DNA of 36,271 bases from an uncultured Micrococcales bacterium (lineage in GTDB: Bacteria > Actinomycetota > Actinomycetes > Actinomycetales > Microbacteriaceae), in the NCBI GenBank assembly GCA_903922825.1, contig CAIXVE010000051.1:1-36271 (forward strand), read 5' to 3'. A program made the position numbers and the translations under genes. This document shows, piece after piece, positions 1 to 8,498 of the stretch (the stretch's first letter is position 1; each line of letters opens with the position of its first letter). Below the pieces are notes generated by a model. That model had not been told where the DNA came from. It saw nothing but the letters and a program-made list of their open reading frames with translations, and did not search any database.

Positions 1-265
1 ACCCTAAATGTTATGGGGTTTAATCTATGTCTATTTAATTATTAACAACATTATTAACAGCTGTGGATAATGTGGATAAATGGTTATATCCCTTAGAAAA
101 TCCCTGACTAACATCGTTGTAAGTTGTATACACACTTGTTCATAAGCCTGTGGATAAACAGGATACCTGTGAATCCTTATTTTGATTTATACAGTCAACG
201 TCTAATAATTCACAGATATCTGTCGACTATCTAATAGTTATAAACAGCTTTTGTTGATAACTAAA
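1..265. other. oriC: Probable oriC portion (downstream of dnaA, presumably the dnaA-dnaN intergenic region; truncated by the window edge)
   Basis: AT-rich non-coding DNA with perfect DnaA boxes TGTGGATAA at 62-70, 71-79 and 149-157, next to an AT-rich stretch at about 30-60; adjacent to dnaA. Confidence 0.8.
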
Positions 266-1660
266 TTATTTGAGGCTTGCCCTTATGTCGGTTACCTGGT
301 TGTAGATGTATCGGCGTTCGCTCATAAGATCTGACACCTTTTTGATTGCATACATAACCGTGGTGTGGTCTCTTCCACCAAACAAAGCACCTATCTTAGG
401 CAGTGACATGGAGGTTTTCTCTCGGCATAAATACATCGCTATTTGACGAGCTATAACAATCGCTTGGGATCTAGACTTACCAAACAGCTCCTCTTGGGTG
501 AGCTTGAAGTAGTCGGCCACGGTTCTCACAATCTCCATAGGTGATACAGAGTTGCCGTCTTCACCTAGCGGGACTATGTCTTTTAGGACTGCCTGAACCA
601 GGTTCATATCGATAGCCGTGCGGTTTAGAGCTGCGAACGCCGTGACTCTAATCAGAGCACCCTCAAGTTCACGTATGTTAGAGGAAATTCGAGCCGCCAT
701 GTAATCCAAAATCTCATCGCCAATTCTGATTTTGTCACTTTCGGCTTTTTTGCGAAGAATTGCAATACGAGTTTCAAGCTCTGGAGCCTGAATATCGGTC
801 ATGAGGCCCCACTCAAACCGGCTTCTCATGCGCTCATCGAAACTGTTTAGAAGTTTCGGTGAAACGTCGGAGGTAATAACCACCTGCTTGCCCTGTTCAT
901 GCAAGGCATTGAATGTGGCAAAAAACGAGTCTTGGGTCTCTTTTTTACCCTGTAGGAACTGGATGTCGTCGATCATAAGCACATCCACCTGACGATATTT
1001 AGCCTGGAAGGTGAAGCTTGTATTGGTTTGGATGGCATTAATGAAGTCGTTTGTGAATACTTCACTGGAGACATAACGAACTCGCTTGTTCGGCCAATAT
1101 TGTTGCACGTAGTTACCAATTGCGTGCAAAAGGTGGGTTTTTCCTAACCCAGAGTTACCGTAGATAAACAATGGGTTGTAGGCCTTGGCGGGGACTTCCG
1201 CTACAGCGAACGCAGCCGCATAAGCAAACCTGTTTGACTCTCCTTGAACAAAAGTCTCGAAGGTGTAGCGGGGGTTAAGGCGTGAAGATCCTTCAGCCGG
1301 CCCCATCGGCTCTACCGGAGCTACCGTAACAGGCCTGTACGCGGTTTCCTCTTCGGGCACTTGAGGTGCAGACGTAAAGGTCGTTGGTAAGTCAGGGTTG
1401 ACCACAATACCGATATTGGTAGGGCTAATTGGTAAACCAATTAGCTGTAGGGTCTCTAAAAGTGGTTGCTTAATCTTCTGTTCGATGATCCCGCGAGTCA
1501 TTTCGTTAGCCACTTCAAGGAAAATGGTCTCATCAACCAAAGCCCTGAACTTTATTAACTTCATGAATCCAACGAGCTGCTTGCTCATTCGATCGTCGTT
1601 TTGAAGTGTCTCGAGGACCTGATCCCACTGTTCAGTGGTGATTACGGTTGATTCTGACAT
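266..1660 (-). CDS. dnaA: Chromosomal replication initiator protein DnaA
   Basis: 464 aa; Walker A GNSGLGKTHLLHAIG, Walker B VLMIDDIQFL, C-terminal DnaA box-binding motif GGRDHTTVMYAIKKV. Confidence 0.98.
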   Translation of the reverse strand: MSESTVITTEQWDQVLETLQNDDRMSKQLVGFMKLIKFRALVDETIFLEVANEMTRGIIEQKIKQPLLETLQLIGLPISPTNIGIVVNPDLPTTFTSAPQVPEEETAYRPVTVAPVEPMGPAEGSSRLNPRYTFETFVQGESNRFAYAAAFAVAEVPAKAYNPLFIYGNSGLGKTHLLHAIGNYVQQYWPNKRVRYVSSEVFTNDFINAIQTNTSFTFQAKYRQVDVLMIDDIQFLQGKKETQDSFFATFNALHEQGKQVVITSDVSPKLLNSFDERMRSRFEWGLMTDIQAPELETRIAILRKKAESDKIRIGDEILDYMAARISSNIRELEGALIRVTAFAALNRTAIDMNLVQAVLKDIVPLGEDGNSVSPMEIVRTVADYFKLTQEELFGKSRSQAIVIARQIAMYLCREKTSMSLPKIGALFGGRDHTTVMYAIKKVSDLMSERRYIYNQVTDIRASLK

Positions 1661-2024
1661 TTACGACTTTCAATAAAATATTGGACTATAAGGGGTTTTC
1701 CACAGCGCAAGACACCATTGTAGTTTGTGGATAACCGACTGTGGACAACTTTGTCCGATTTCCTTGAAGCTGTGGAAAACTTTCGATTTTTCTATCTAAG
1801 TGCCTAAGTTTTGAAATTGCAAATCCAAAGGAGCCCAAACGTAAATTATTTAGAAAACGTTACAAAAGGCCACCCCAGTGAAACTTTAAAGTTTAAAAAG
1901 ATTCCCTAAAAACTTGACCGCGACCCTTGATTTAGCGTAAGTTTAATAAGTTGCTCGGATCAGGGTTCGCCGGCAGCAGTAGATTTTTTTTGACGAGATC
2001 CCACAAAAGTTTCTGGAGCATCAA
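1661..2024. promoter_or_regulatory. dnaA-rpmH divergent intergenic region with DnaA boxes
   Basis: Perfect box TGTGGATAA 1726-1734, near box TGTGGACAA 1740-1748, and an 11-bp inverted repeat GTTTTCCACAG (1695-1705) / CTGTGGAAAAC (1770-1780). Confidence 0.75.
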
Positions 2025-2162
2025 ATGACTAAGCGTACCTTTCAGCCAAACAACAGACGTCGCTCGAAGACTCACGGTTTCCGTATCCGTATGAAGACTA
2101 GAGCTGGCCGTGCAATCCTTGCAGCCCGCCGCCGCAAGGGCCGTAGCGAGCTTTCAGCCTAA
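2025..2162 (+). CDS. rpmH: 50S ribosomal protein L34
   Basis: Below the length cut-off of the ORF track; translated by eye: [45 protein letters not shown], with GGAG upstream. Confidence 0.97.
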   Translation: MTKRTFQPNNRRRSKTHGFRIRMKTRAGRAILAARRRKGRSELSA

Positions 2163-2167
2163 AAGCC

Positions 2168-2512
2168 TTGCTTGCTCGCGAGAACAGGCTTCGATCAGCT
2201 GAAGATTTTCGCAACACAATGAAGCTCGGTCGAAAAGCCGTAACTGACCACATGGTCGTATACCTCAACACAAGCGGTGACAATCCATTCCGACTAGGGC
2301 TGGTCGTCGGTAAAGCCGCCGGAAATGCTGTTGAACGGAACCTCGTGAAGCGCAGAGCTCGAGCAGCCATTCGAACCCGCATGCAAACATTCCAACCTGG
2401 AGAAACTTTAGTTGTGAGAGCCCTACCTGGTCTAGTTTCATTGGACTGGGAGGAGTTTTGTGAAGAATTGGATCACAACCTGACTCGCGTGAAGAACCCA
2501 AAGATCAGTTAA
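2168..2512 (+). CDS. rnpA: Ribonuclease P protein component
   Basis: MLARENRLRSAEDFRN...AAGNAVERNLVKRRAR, RnpA signature; position after rpmH. Confidence 0.95.
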   Translation: MLARENRLRSAEDFRNTMKLGRKAVTDHMVVYLNTSGDNPFRLGLVVGKAAGNAVERNLVKRRARAAIRTRMQTFQPGETLVVRALPGLVSLDWEEFCEELDHNLTRVKNPKIS

Positions 2513-2526
2513 TAAGGTAAACAAAG

Positions 2527-2850
2527 ATGAAGACAGTTATTTTGAATGTGTGGGTATTTCCACGCAATCTTCCAATAGCCTTCGTGTTGTTTTGGCGAAA
2601 ATTTATCTCACCAATTTATGGCGACGTGTGTCGTTATCACCCAACCTGTTCGGCTTACGGTCTAGGCTCATTACAGCAGCACGGAGTTGTATTTGGATCA
2701 TTTTTGACTCTATGGCGTATCTTAAGATGCAACCCATGGAGCAAAGGTGGATTGGACCCAGTTATTCCTGGTTCTGATTGGTTGAGCGTAACAAAACTTG
2801 GATTTGTAGTTGTTAAGCGCCCTGATGGCGTTGAGCGAGAAGGAAAATAA
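2527..2850 (+). CDS. yidD: Membrane protein insertion efficiency factor YidD
   Basis: FISPIYGDVCRYHPTCSAYGLGSLQQHG...RILRCNPWSKGGLDPV is characteristic of YidD; overlaps yidC start. Confidence 0.95.
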   Translation: MKTVILNVWVFPRNLPIAFVLFWRKFISPIYGDVCRYHPTCSAYGLGSLQQHGVVFGSFLTLWRILRCNPWSKGGLDPVIPGSDWLSVTKLGFVVVKRPDGVEREGK

Positions 2851-3785
2851 TGGACATCATTGCAGCAATACTCTGGCCTTTCAAGTGGGTTCTAGAAGCA
2901 ATTCTGGTTACATTCCACTCACTATTAGGTGTTTTGGGGCTTAATCCTGATGCGGGTTATACATGGGTCATCTCAATCGTCGGCTTAGTGCTGGTGGTTA
3001 GAGCGGCCCTTATTCCCCTGTTTGTGAAGCAGATCAGATCCCAGAGAGCGATGTATACGCTTCAACCTGAGCTAGCTAAGATTCAGAAGAAGTACAAGGG
3101 TAAGTCAGACCGTGACTCCCGTGAACGCATGGCTAAAGAACAGATGGAGTTATATAAGAAACATGGCTCAAGCCCCTTCGCCTCGTGTTTGCCGCTTTTG
3201 GCTCAAATGCCAGTTTTCTTCTCGCTTTTCTCCACCCTGCAGGAAGCTCAGGCTTCTAAGCCAGGTGTTGGTTTACTAAGCCAAGAACTATCAAGCAGCT
3301 TCGCTAATGCCTCATTCCTGGGAGCAAAGCTTTCAGAAACCTTTCTGACTGGAAGCACCTCAATCAAGGTAATCGCCGGAATCATGATTGTTTTGATGAG
3401 CGCTTCGCAGTTCATCACCCAGAAGCAAATCATGGCTAAGAACCAAAACCCAACCGCTGCGAGTTCGCAATTCGCTCAAACCCAGAAGATAATGCTTTAT
3501 GTGTTCCCGCTTATCTTCTTAGTGTCAGGTATATCATTCCCTCTAGGTGTTTTGCTTTACTGGTTGGTTTCAAACTTCTGGACCATGGGTCAGCAGTATT
3601 TTGTCATCCGCAGAATGCCAACACCTGGATCCATTGCGCACCACGAGCGCCAAGCAAGACTTGTCCGCAAAGGCAAGGCTGTTGAAGCCGAAGCCGTTGT
3701 CGAAGAAGAGACCACCGAACAAACCAAACGTGTGCAGCCAGTTTCAAAGGCCCGCGCCAAGAAGAAGCCAAAGGGCGGCAAATAA
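2850..3785 (+). CDS. yidC: Membrane protein insertase YidC/OxaA family
   Basis: 311 aa multi-TM protein; RAALIPLFVKQIRSQRAM, PLLAQMPVFFSLF, basic C-terminus; locus context. Confidence 0.95.
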   Translation: MDIIAAILWPFKWVLEAILVTFHSLLGVLGLNPDAGYTWVISIVGLVLVVRAALIPLFVKQIRSQRAMYTLQPELAKIQKKYKGKSDRDSRERMAKEQMELYKKHGSSPFASCLPLLAQMPVFFSLFSTLQEAQASKPGVGLLSQELSSSFANASFLGAKLSETFLTGSTSIKVIAGIMIVLMSASQFITQKQIMAKNQNPTAASSQFAQTQKIMLYVFPLIFLVSGISFPLGVLLYWLVSNFWTMGQQYFVIRRMPTPGSIAHHERQARLVRKGKAVEAEAVVEEETTEQTKRVQPVSKARAKKKPKGGK

Positions 3786-3787
3786 TT

Positions 3788-4327
3788 ATGTCAAGTGAAT
3801 TAGAACAACCTGAAGTCACCGAAGATTCAATTGAAGAAACAGCTGAGCTTAAGGAACCAACCAGCGTTAAGGACTTAGAAGAAGAAGGCGAAGTAGCGGC
3901 AGACTACCTCGAGGAGCTCCTAGACATCTTCGATCTTGATGGAGACATCAGTATTGACGTTAGACAGGGTCGCGCTTACTTAGAGGTCACAGCCGAAGAA
4001 GGAAGCAACATTCGCTTGATCTCGGATCCTGAGACCGTAGAGGCACTTCAAGAGTTAACCAGAATTGCCGTTCAGACCAAGACTCAGAGCTTCAGCAGAT
4101 TGATTATAGATATCGCCGGTTCTCGTCAGGCAAAGGTTGATTCCCTTACCAAGGTAGTAAACAGGATTATCGAGAAGGTCAAAGAGACTAATGCTCCTGT
4201 GGCCATGAAGCCGATGTCGTCTTATGAGCGCAAAATCGCTCACGACCTAATTGGTGAAGCGGGGCTTATTTCTGAATCCGAAGGTGAAGGAAAAGACCGC
4301 CACATCGTGGCTAAACCAGCTCAATAG
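3788..4327 (+). CDS. jag: KH/R3H-domain RNA-binding protein (Jag/KhpB)
   Basis: R3H-like MSSYERKIAHDLIGEAGLISESEGEGKDRHIVAKP at the C-terminus; conserved position between yidC and rsmG. Confidence 0.9.
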   Translation: MSSELEQPEVTEDSIEETAELKEPTSVKDLEEEGEVAADYLEELLDIFDLDGDISIDVRQGRAYLEVTAEEGSNIRLISDPETVEALQELTRIAVQTKTQSFSRLIIDIAGSRQAKVDSLTKVVNRIIEKVKETNAPVAMKPMSSYERKIAHDLIGEAGLISESEGEGKDRHIVAKPAQ

Positions 4328-4341
4328 TTTCACGTGAAACA
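4326..4341. promoter_or_regulatory. parS: parS centromere-like site 1
   Basis: AGTTTCACGTGAAACA, 15 of 16 matches to the parS consensus TGTTTCACGTGAAACA; overlaps the jag stop codon. Confidence 0.92.
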
Positions 4342-4344
4342 TTT

Positions 4345-4375
4345 AGCCAGGGCATTAGTCCTGGCTTTTTGTTTC
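4345..4375 (+). terminator. Rho-independent terminator after jag
   Basis: AGCCAGG-gcattagt-CCTGGCT stem followed by TTTTGTTT. Confidence 0.8.
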
Positions 4376-4398
4376 CCCAAACATGGTTAGATTTACCT

Positions 4399-5040
4399 AT
4401 GCCAGATATCGAATTTGCCCCCGAAGCAACCCCAAATGTGGCGCTAGCCGTATTCGGTAATCGTCTAGAGCTGGCCGAGAAATACGCATCACTTCTGGTT
4501 CGAGACGGCGATCTTTTAGGTCTTATTGGCCCCCGAGAACTTCCTAAACTTTGGTCTCGCCACATCCTAAACTCCGCTGTGGTTGGTGAATTAGTAAACC
4601 CAGGCCAGAAAGTTGCGGATGTTGGATCTGGAGCAGGATTACCGGGAATCCCAATGGCAATCAAATGCCCTGATGTTCAATTCACACTGATTGAACCCAT
4701 GGAACGAAGGGCTACCTGGTTGTCCGAAATTGTTGTTCCAGCCCTAGGCCTAACCAATGTCAAGGTTCTTAGAGCCAGAGCCGAAGAGGCACTATTTGAG
4801 GCTTACGATGTGGTTACCGCAAGAGCAGTATCTGCACTTCCACAGCTAATAAAAATGCTGGCGCCTTTGACTAAGAACGGCGGGGTGATACTGGCCCTGA
4901 AAGGCTCCAAAGCGGCCGATGAAATCAAAGACTCAAAGAACTTGGTCAAGAAGTTCAAGATTAAAGAATTCGAGATAGTGACAGCGGGTGGAGAATTACT
5001 GTCTGACCCAACCACCGTCGTTCGAATTACGCTACTCTAG
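4399..5040 (+). CDS. rsmG: 16S rRNA (guanine527-N7)-methyltransferase RsmG (ORF extends to a TTG at 4369; ATG at 4399 preferred)
   Basis: GPRELPKLWSRHILNSAVV, VADVGSGAGLPGIPMAI, LIEPMERRATWLSEI; the upstream TTG start would overlap the terminator. Confidence 0.93.
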   Translation: MPDIEFAPEATPNVALAVFGNRLELAEKYASLLVRDGDLLGLIGPRELPKLWSRHILNSAVVGELVNPGQKVADVGSGAGLPGIPMAIKCPDVQFTLIEPMERRATWLSEIVVPALGLTNVKVLRARAEEALFEAYDVVTARAVSALPQLIKMLAPLTKNGGVILALKGSKAADEIKDSKNLVKKFKIKEFEIVTAGGELLSDPTTVVRITLL

Positions 5041-5063
5041 GAATCTAGTTCATGGAGAAATTA

Positions 5064-5246
5064 ATGACTATTGAAAACCAAAATTTGAATTCTGCTGAGG
5101 CCACAGCTGTAATAAAACCTACTGTTGTCGGTGGTCTTGGCTACCCTAATGGACGTGAACACCAGAGCCCAGAACCTACCGGATGGCAGCAAAATGCCAG
5201 CGAAGTCACAACAATCGAGAAGAAGGTTTCACGTGAAACAATCTGA
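5064..5246 (+). CDS. Possible small ORF preceding parA, C-terminus (VSRETI) encoded by parS
   Basis: ATG at 5064 preceded by GGAGAA; 60 aa MTIENQNLNS...TIEKKVSRETI*; overlaps the parA frame. Confidence 0.35.
   Translation: MTIENQNLNSAEATAVIKPTVVGGLGYPNGREHQSPEPTGWQQNASEVTTIEKKVSRETI
5225..5240. promoter_or_regulatory. parS: parS centromere-like site 2
   Basis: GGTTTCACGTGAAACA, 15 of 16 matches to the parS consensus; lies over the 5' end of parA. Confidence 0.92.
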
Positions 5247-6144
5247 CACTCCCCTACCCCTCGGTGGGTTCCAAGGATCCCCTCTTGCATCGGAAATCAG
5301 TGAAAATACACGCAGGTTGACAGCCATCAATTCAGCAACAATCGAGAAGCCAGCACAGCTAAGAGTCTTCACAGTAGCTAACCAAAAAGGTGGCGTTGGT
5401 AAGACCACCACAGCCGTGAATCTAGCTGTGGCCTTGGCAGAAAAGGGCATGAACGTCCTTGTGATAGATCTTGACCCGCAAGGAAACGCATCAACTGCCT
5501 TGGGTATAGACCACCACGCTATCAGCGGTTCGATTTACGACACTTTAGTCAATAATGTTCCATTGATTGACGTCATGCAGCAGAGCCCAGAGTCCAAAAA
5601 TCTAAGATGTGTTCCGGCGAATCTTCAGTTGGCGCGCGCCGAAATGGACCTCTACTCCATGCTGGCGCGAGAGTACAGACTCAAGAATGCCATTCAGCAA
5701 TATCTAGAGTCTGAAGCTGACAGACCTGACTACATTTTTATCGACTGTCCACCTAGCCTTGGCCAGCTAACAGTAAACGCTCTGACAGCCGCAACAGAGG
5801 TGCTAATCCCGATTCAATGTGAGTATTACGCTCTTGAAGGGCTCAGCCAGCTGAAGGTCAGTATTGACATGATTAAGGGGGCGTCGAACCCTAATTTGGC
5901 TCTTTCTACAATTCTTTTGACGATGTATAACTCGAGAACCAAACTGAACACAGCCGTGGTAGATGATGTGCGCACGCACTTCCCTACCCAAACTCTCGAG
6001 ACCATCATCCCTCGTCAAATTGGCGTTGCAGAGGCCCCAGGCTTCGGCAAAACGGTAATAACTTACGATCGAAGTTCGAATGGCGCCATTTCCTATATGG
6101 AAGCAGCGATTGAAATAGCAAAAAAGGGAGTGCAACATGGCTGA
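5233..6144 (+). CDS. parA: Chromosome partitioning ATPase ParA (Soj); start uncertain, open frame extends to 5125
   Basis: FTVANQKGGVGKTTTAVNLAVALAEKGMNVLVIDLDPQGNAST deviant Walker A; GTG at 5233 in frame; followed by parB. Confidence 0.93.
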   Translation: MKQSDTPLPLGGFQGSPLASEISENTRRLTAINSATIEKPAQLRVFTVANQKGGVGKTTTAVNLAVALAEKGMNVLVIDLDPQGNASTALGIDHHAISGSIYDTLVNNVPLIDVMQQSPESKNLRCVPANLQLARAEMDLYSMLAREYRLKNAIQQYLESEADRPDYIFIDCPPSLGQLTVNALTAATEVLIPIQCEYYALEGLSQLKVSIDMIKGASNPNLALSTILLTMYNSRTKLNTAVVDDVRTHFPTQTLETIIPRQIGVAEAPGFGKTVITYDRSSNGAISYMEAAIEIAKKGVQHG

Positions 6145-7093
6145 GAAAAAAGGTGGACTTGGTAGGGGGATTGGAGCTCTTATTCCAGGTGTTGCGGCAG
6201 CAAACGAGCGCATGGAACGTCCGGCGGACGGCAACCCCATAAGCGTTTTCTTCGGAGGGTCAACCAATGCACCTTCTGACCTGATCCCTGTGCCTGGAGC
6301 AACCTTCGGCTACCTAAACATTGACGACATCACCCCAAACGCCAAGCAGCCTCGAACTAATTTCGAGCCAGTTGCGTTTGCCGAGCTAGTAGGAAGCATC
6401 TCAGAATTTGGTGTGCTTCAGCCAATTTCCGTTCGTTCACTTGGTAAACAAAACGGTGTTGACAAGTATGAATTAATCATGGGAGAGCGCCGCCTTCGCG
6501 CCAGCAAAGAGTCCGGGCTTACCAAGATTCCAGCGGTAATTCGTGAAACCGGCGATGAAAATATGCTCCGGGATGCGTTACTAGAGAACTTGCACCGAAG
6601 CGACCTCAACCCGATTGAAGAGGCAAACGCCTACCAACAACTACTCGAAGAGTATGGCTGCACACAGGATCAGCTCGCAGACAAACTTTCGCGTTCTCGA
6701 CCCCAAATTACGAACACTATTCGTCTTCTCAAACTTCCAACAAGTTTGCAAGCAAAGCTCGCGGCCGGTGTTTTGAGCGCAGGCCATGCAAGAGCAATTC
6801 TGTCTCTAGAAGATCCAGCAAGAATGACCGAAGTAGCAGATCAGGTGATCAATCGAGGCTTATCTGTTCGAGCCACAGAAGAATTGACCAAAGAGAAAGC
6901 CAAGAAGCCTAAAGTCAAAATCGGCACTCGCCAGGATGCCATGAAATCTTTGGCTGAAAAGCTCGGCGACAAACTGAATACATCTGTGCGCATCAAGTTG
7001 GGCCTCAAGAAGGGCACAATTGAAATTGATTTCGCTAGTGTTGATGACTTGAATAGAATTCTGAAGGAACTAGGCCAAGATGCCAAGTATTAG
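6137..7093 (+). CDS. parB: ParB/Spo0J chromosome partitioning protein
   Basis: MAEKKGGLGRGIGALIPG, PNAKQPRTNFEP, GERRLRASKESGLTKIPAVIR, HTH LADKLSRSRPQITNTIRLLKLP; overlaps the parA end. Confidence 0.97.
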   Translation: MAEKKGGLGRGIGALIPGVAAANERMERPADGNPISVFFGGSTNAPSDLIPVPGATFGYLNIDDITPNAKQPRTNFEPVAFAELVGSISEFGVLQPISVRSLGKQNGVDKYELIMGERRLRASKESGLTKIPAVIRETGDENMLRDALLENLHRSDLNPIEEANAYQQLLEEYGCTQDQLADKLSRSRPQITNTIRLLKLPTSLQAKLAAGVLSAGHARAILSLEDPARMTEVADQVINRGLSVRATEELTKEKAKKPKVKIGTRQDAMKSLAEKLGDKLNTSVRIKLGLKKGTIEIDFASVDDLNRILKELGQDAKY

Positions 7094-7096
7094 CCC

Positions 7097-7173
7097 CTGT
7101 GGATAAGTTTCCACAGCCTTAAACGGCGTTTTCCACAGCCATTTTGGACAGCTGTGGAAAACTTTGTGGAAAC
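7097..7173. promoter_or_regulatory. DnaA-box-like inverted-repeat array between convergent parB and trxA
   Basis: TGTGGATAA 7098-7106, TTTCCACAG 7108-7116, GTTTTCCACAG 7128-7138, CTGTGGAAAAC 7152-7162, TGTGGAAAC 7165-7173; the 11-bp arms are a perfect inverted repeat. Confidence 0.6.
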
Positions 7174-7174
7174 T

Positions 7175-7498
7175 TTATGCGATGTAAGACTTTAAGTCTT
7201 CCAATAATGCAGGCTTTGGCTTAGCACCAATAATCACTTTTGCCACCTCGGCATTCTGGAACACATACATAGCTGGAATTGAAGTAATCCCGTATTGCTG
7301 GGCAAGACCCGGCTCTTCATCCACGTTGACTTTAACGATCGTGATTTTGTCTGCGTGCTCTGCCGCAATCTCATCAAGAATTGGGGAGACCATGCGGCAT
7401 GGGCCACACCATTCCGCCCAGAAATCTACTACTACAGGCTTGTCCGATGATAGGACATCTGCTTGGAAAGAACTTGTTGTTACATTCTTAGCTGACAT
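7175..7498 (-). CDS. trxA: Thioredoxin
   Basis: VVDFWAEWCGPCRMVSPILDEIA active site; 107 aa. Confidence 0.97.
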   Translation of the reverse strand: MSAKNVTTSSFQADVLSSDKPVVVDFWAEWCGPCRMVSPILDEIAAEHADKITIVKVNVDEEPGLAQQYGITSIPAMYVFQNAEVAKVIIGAKPKPALLEDLKSYIA

Positions 7499-7523
7499 TA
7501 GAGTCTCCTAGTTGTTGATGTGT

Positions 7524-8447
7524 CTAGTTTACGTCTTGAAGATACTGCTCGGCATCCAGAGCGGCAACGCATCCTGAACCAGCAGCAGTGATGGCCTGTC
7601 GGTATGTTGGATCAATTACATCACCAGCAGCAAAAACACCAGGAATACTGGTTTTAGACGAACGCCCTTCCACCTGAATGAAGCGTTCAGCTGTCAATTC
7701 GACCTGGTTCTCTACCAACCAAACTCTCGGGTCATTACCAATGGCAATAAATAGACCATCTAACTCAAGATCCTTTTCGCTTCCAGTAACTGTGTCACGC
7801 ATCTTGATTCCGGTAAGCCTAGTTTCACCCAAGAGTTCTGCCACTTCTGTGTTCCAGATGACTTCAATCTTTGGATTGTTCAAAGCGCGATCCTGCATAA
7901 TCTTTGAGGCTTTAAAACTTTCTCTGCGGTGGATCAAATAAACCTTGCTAGCGAATCTGGTTAGGAAGATTGCTTCCTCCATAGCAGAGTCACCACCACC
8001 AATAACAGCAATGGTTTTCTCTCTGAAGAAAAAGCCGTCGCAGGTGGCGCACCAAGAGACGCCGTAGCCGCTGAACTCTTTTTCTTTAGGTAGTCCAAGC
8101 TCGCGATATGCAGCACCGGTGGCGAGGATTACTGTTTTAGCTTCAAATGTCTCTCCGCCACCAGTTTTAACGATCTTTATGTCACCTTTGAGCGAGACTT
8201 CAATAACGTCGTCTAATAAAACTTCTGTTCCAAAACGCTCTGCTTGCTCCTGGAAGGCGGCCATTAGCTCTGGGCCCTGCAGTCCAGTGGGGAAGCCAGG
8301 ATAATTCTCAACCTCCGTGGTCTTCATTAGTTCGCCACCAGGCTCAACGGATGATGCTATCAATAAAGGTTTTAGTCCTGCACGAGCGGTGTAGATTCCA
8401 GCGGTGAAACCGGCTGGGCCGGATCCGATAATAATGACTTCGCGCAA
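7524..8447 (-). CDS. trxB: Thioredoxin-disulfide reductase
   Basis: GSGPAGFTAGIYTARAG FAD motif, CATCDG active site, AVIGGGDSAMEEA NADPH motif. Confidence 0.97.
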   Translation of the reverse strand: MREVIIIGSGPAGFTAGIYTARAGLKPLLIASSVEPGGELMKTTEVENYPGFPTGLQGPELMAAFQEQAERFGTEVLLDDVIEVSLKGDIKIVKTGGGETFEAKTVILATGAAYRELGLPKEKEFSGYGVSWCATCDGFFFREKTIAVIGGGDSAMEEAIFLTRFASKVYLIHRRESFKASKIMQDRALNNPKIEVIWNTEVAELLGETRLTGIKMRDTVTGSEKDLELDGLFIAIGNDPRVWLVENQVELTAERFIQVEGRSSKTSIPGVFAAGDVIDPTYRQAITAAGSGCVAALDAEQYLQDVN

Positions 8448-8498
8448 TTTAACTCCAGATTTGGAAAGTGAGACTAAGGCTAATATAGCCTTTATTTT

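Noticed and set aside
2098-2501. Antisense ORFs over rpmH/rnpA
   Set aside because: Composition mirrors the opposite-strand rpmH/rnpA; no independent support.
5125-5232. N-terminal extension of ParA to the first start of the frame
   Set aside because: Residues MSVVLATLMDVNTRAQ... do not look like ParA, and the region competes with an ORF that has a better Shine-Dalgarno; start kept at or near 5233, with uncertainty stated.
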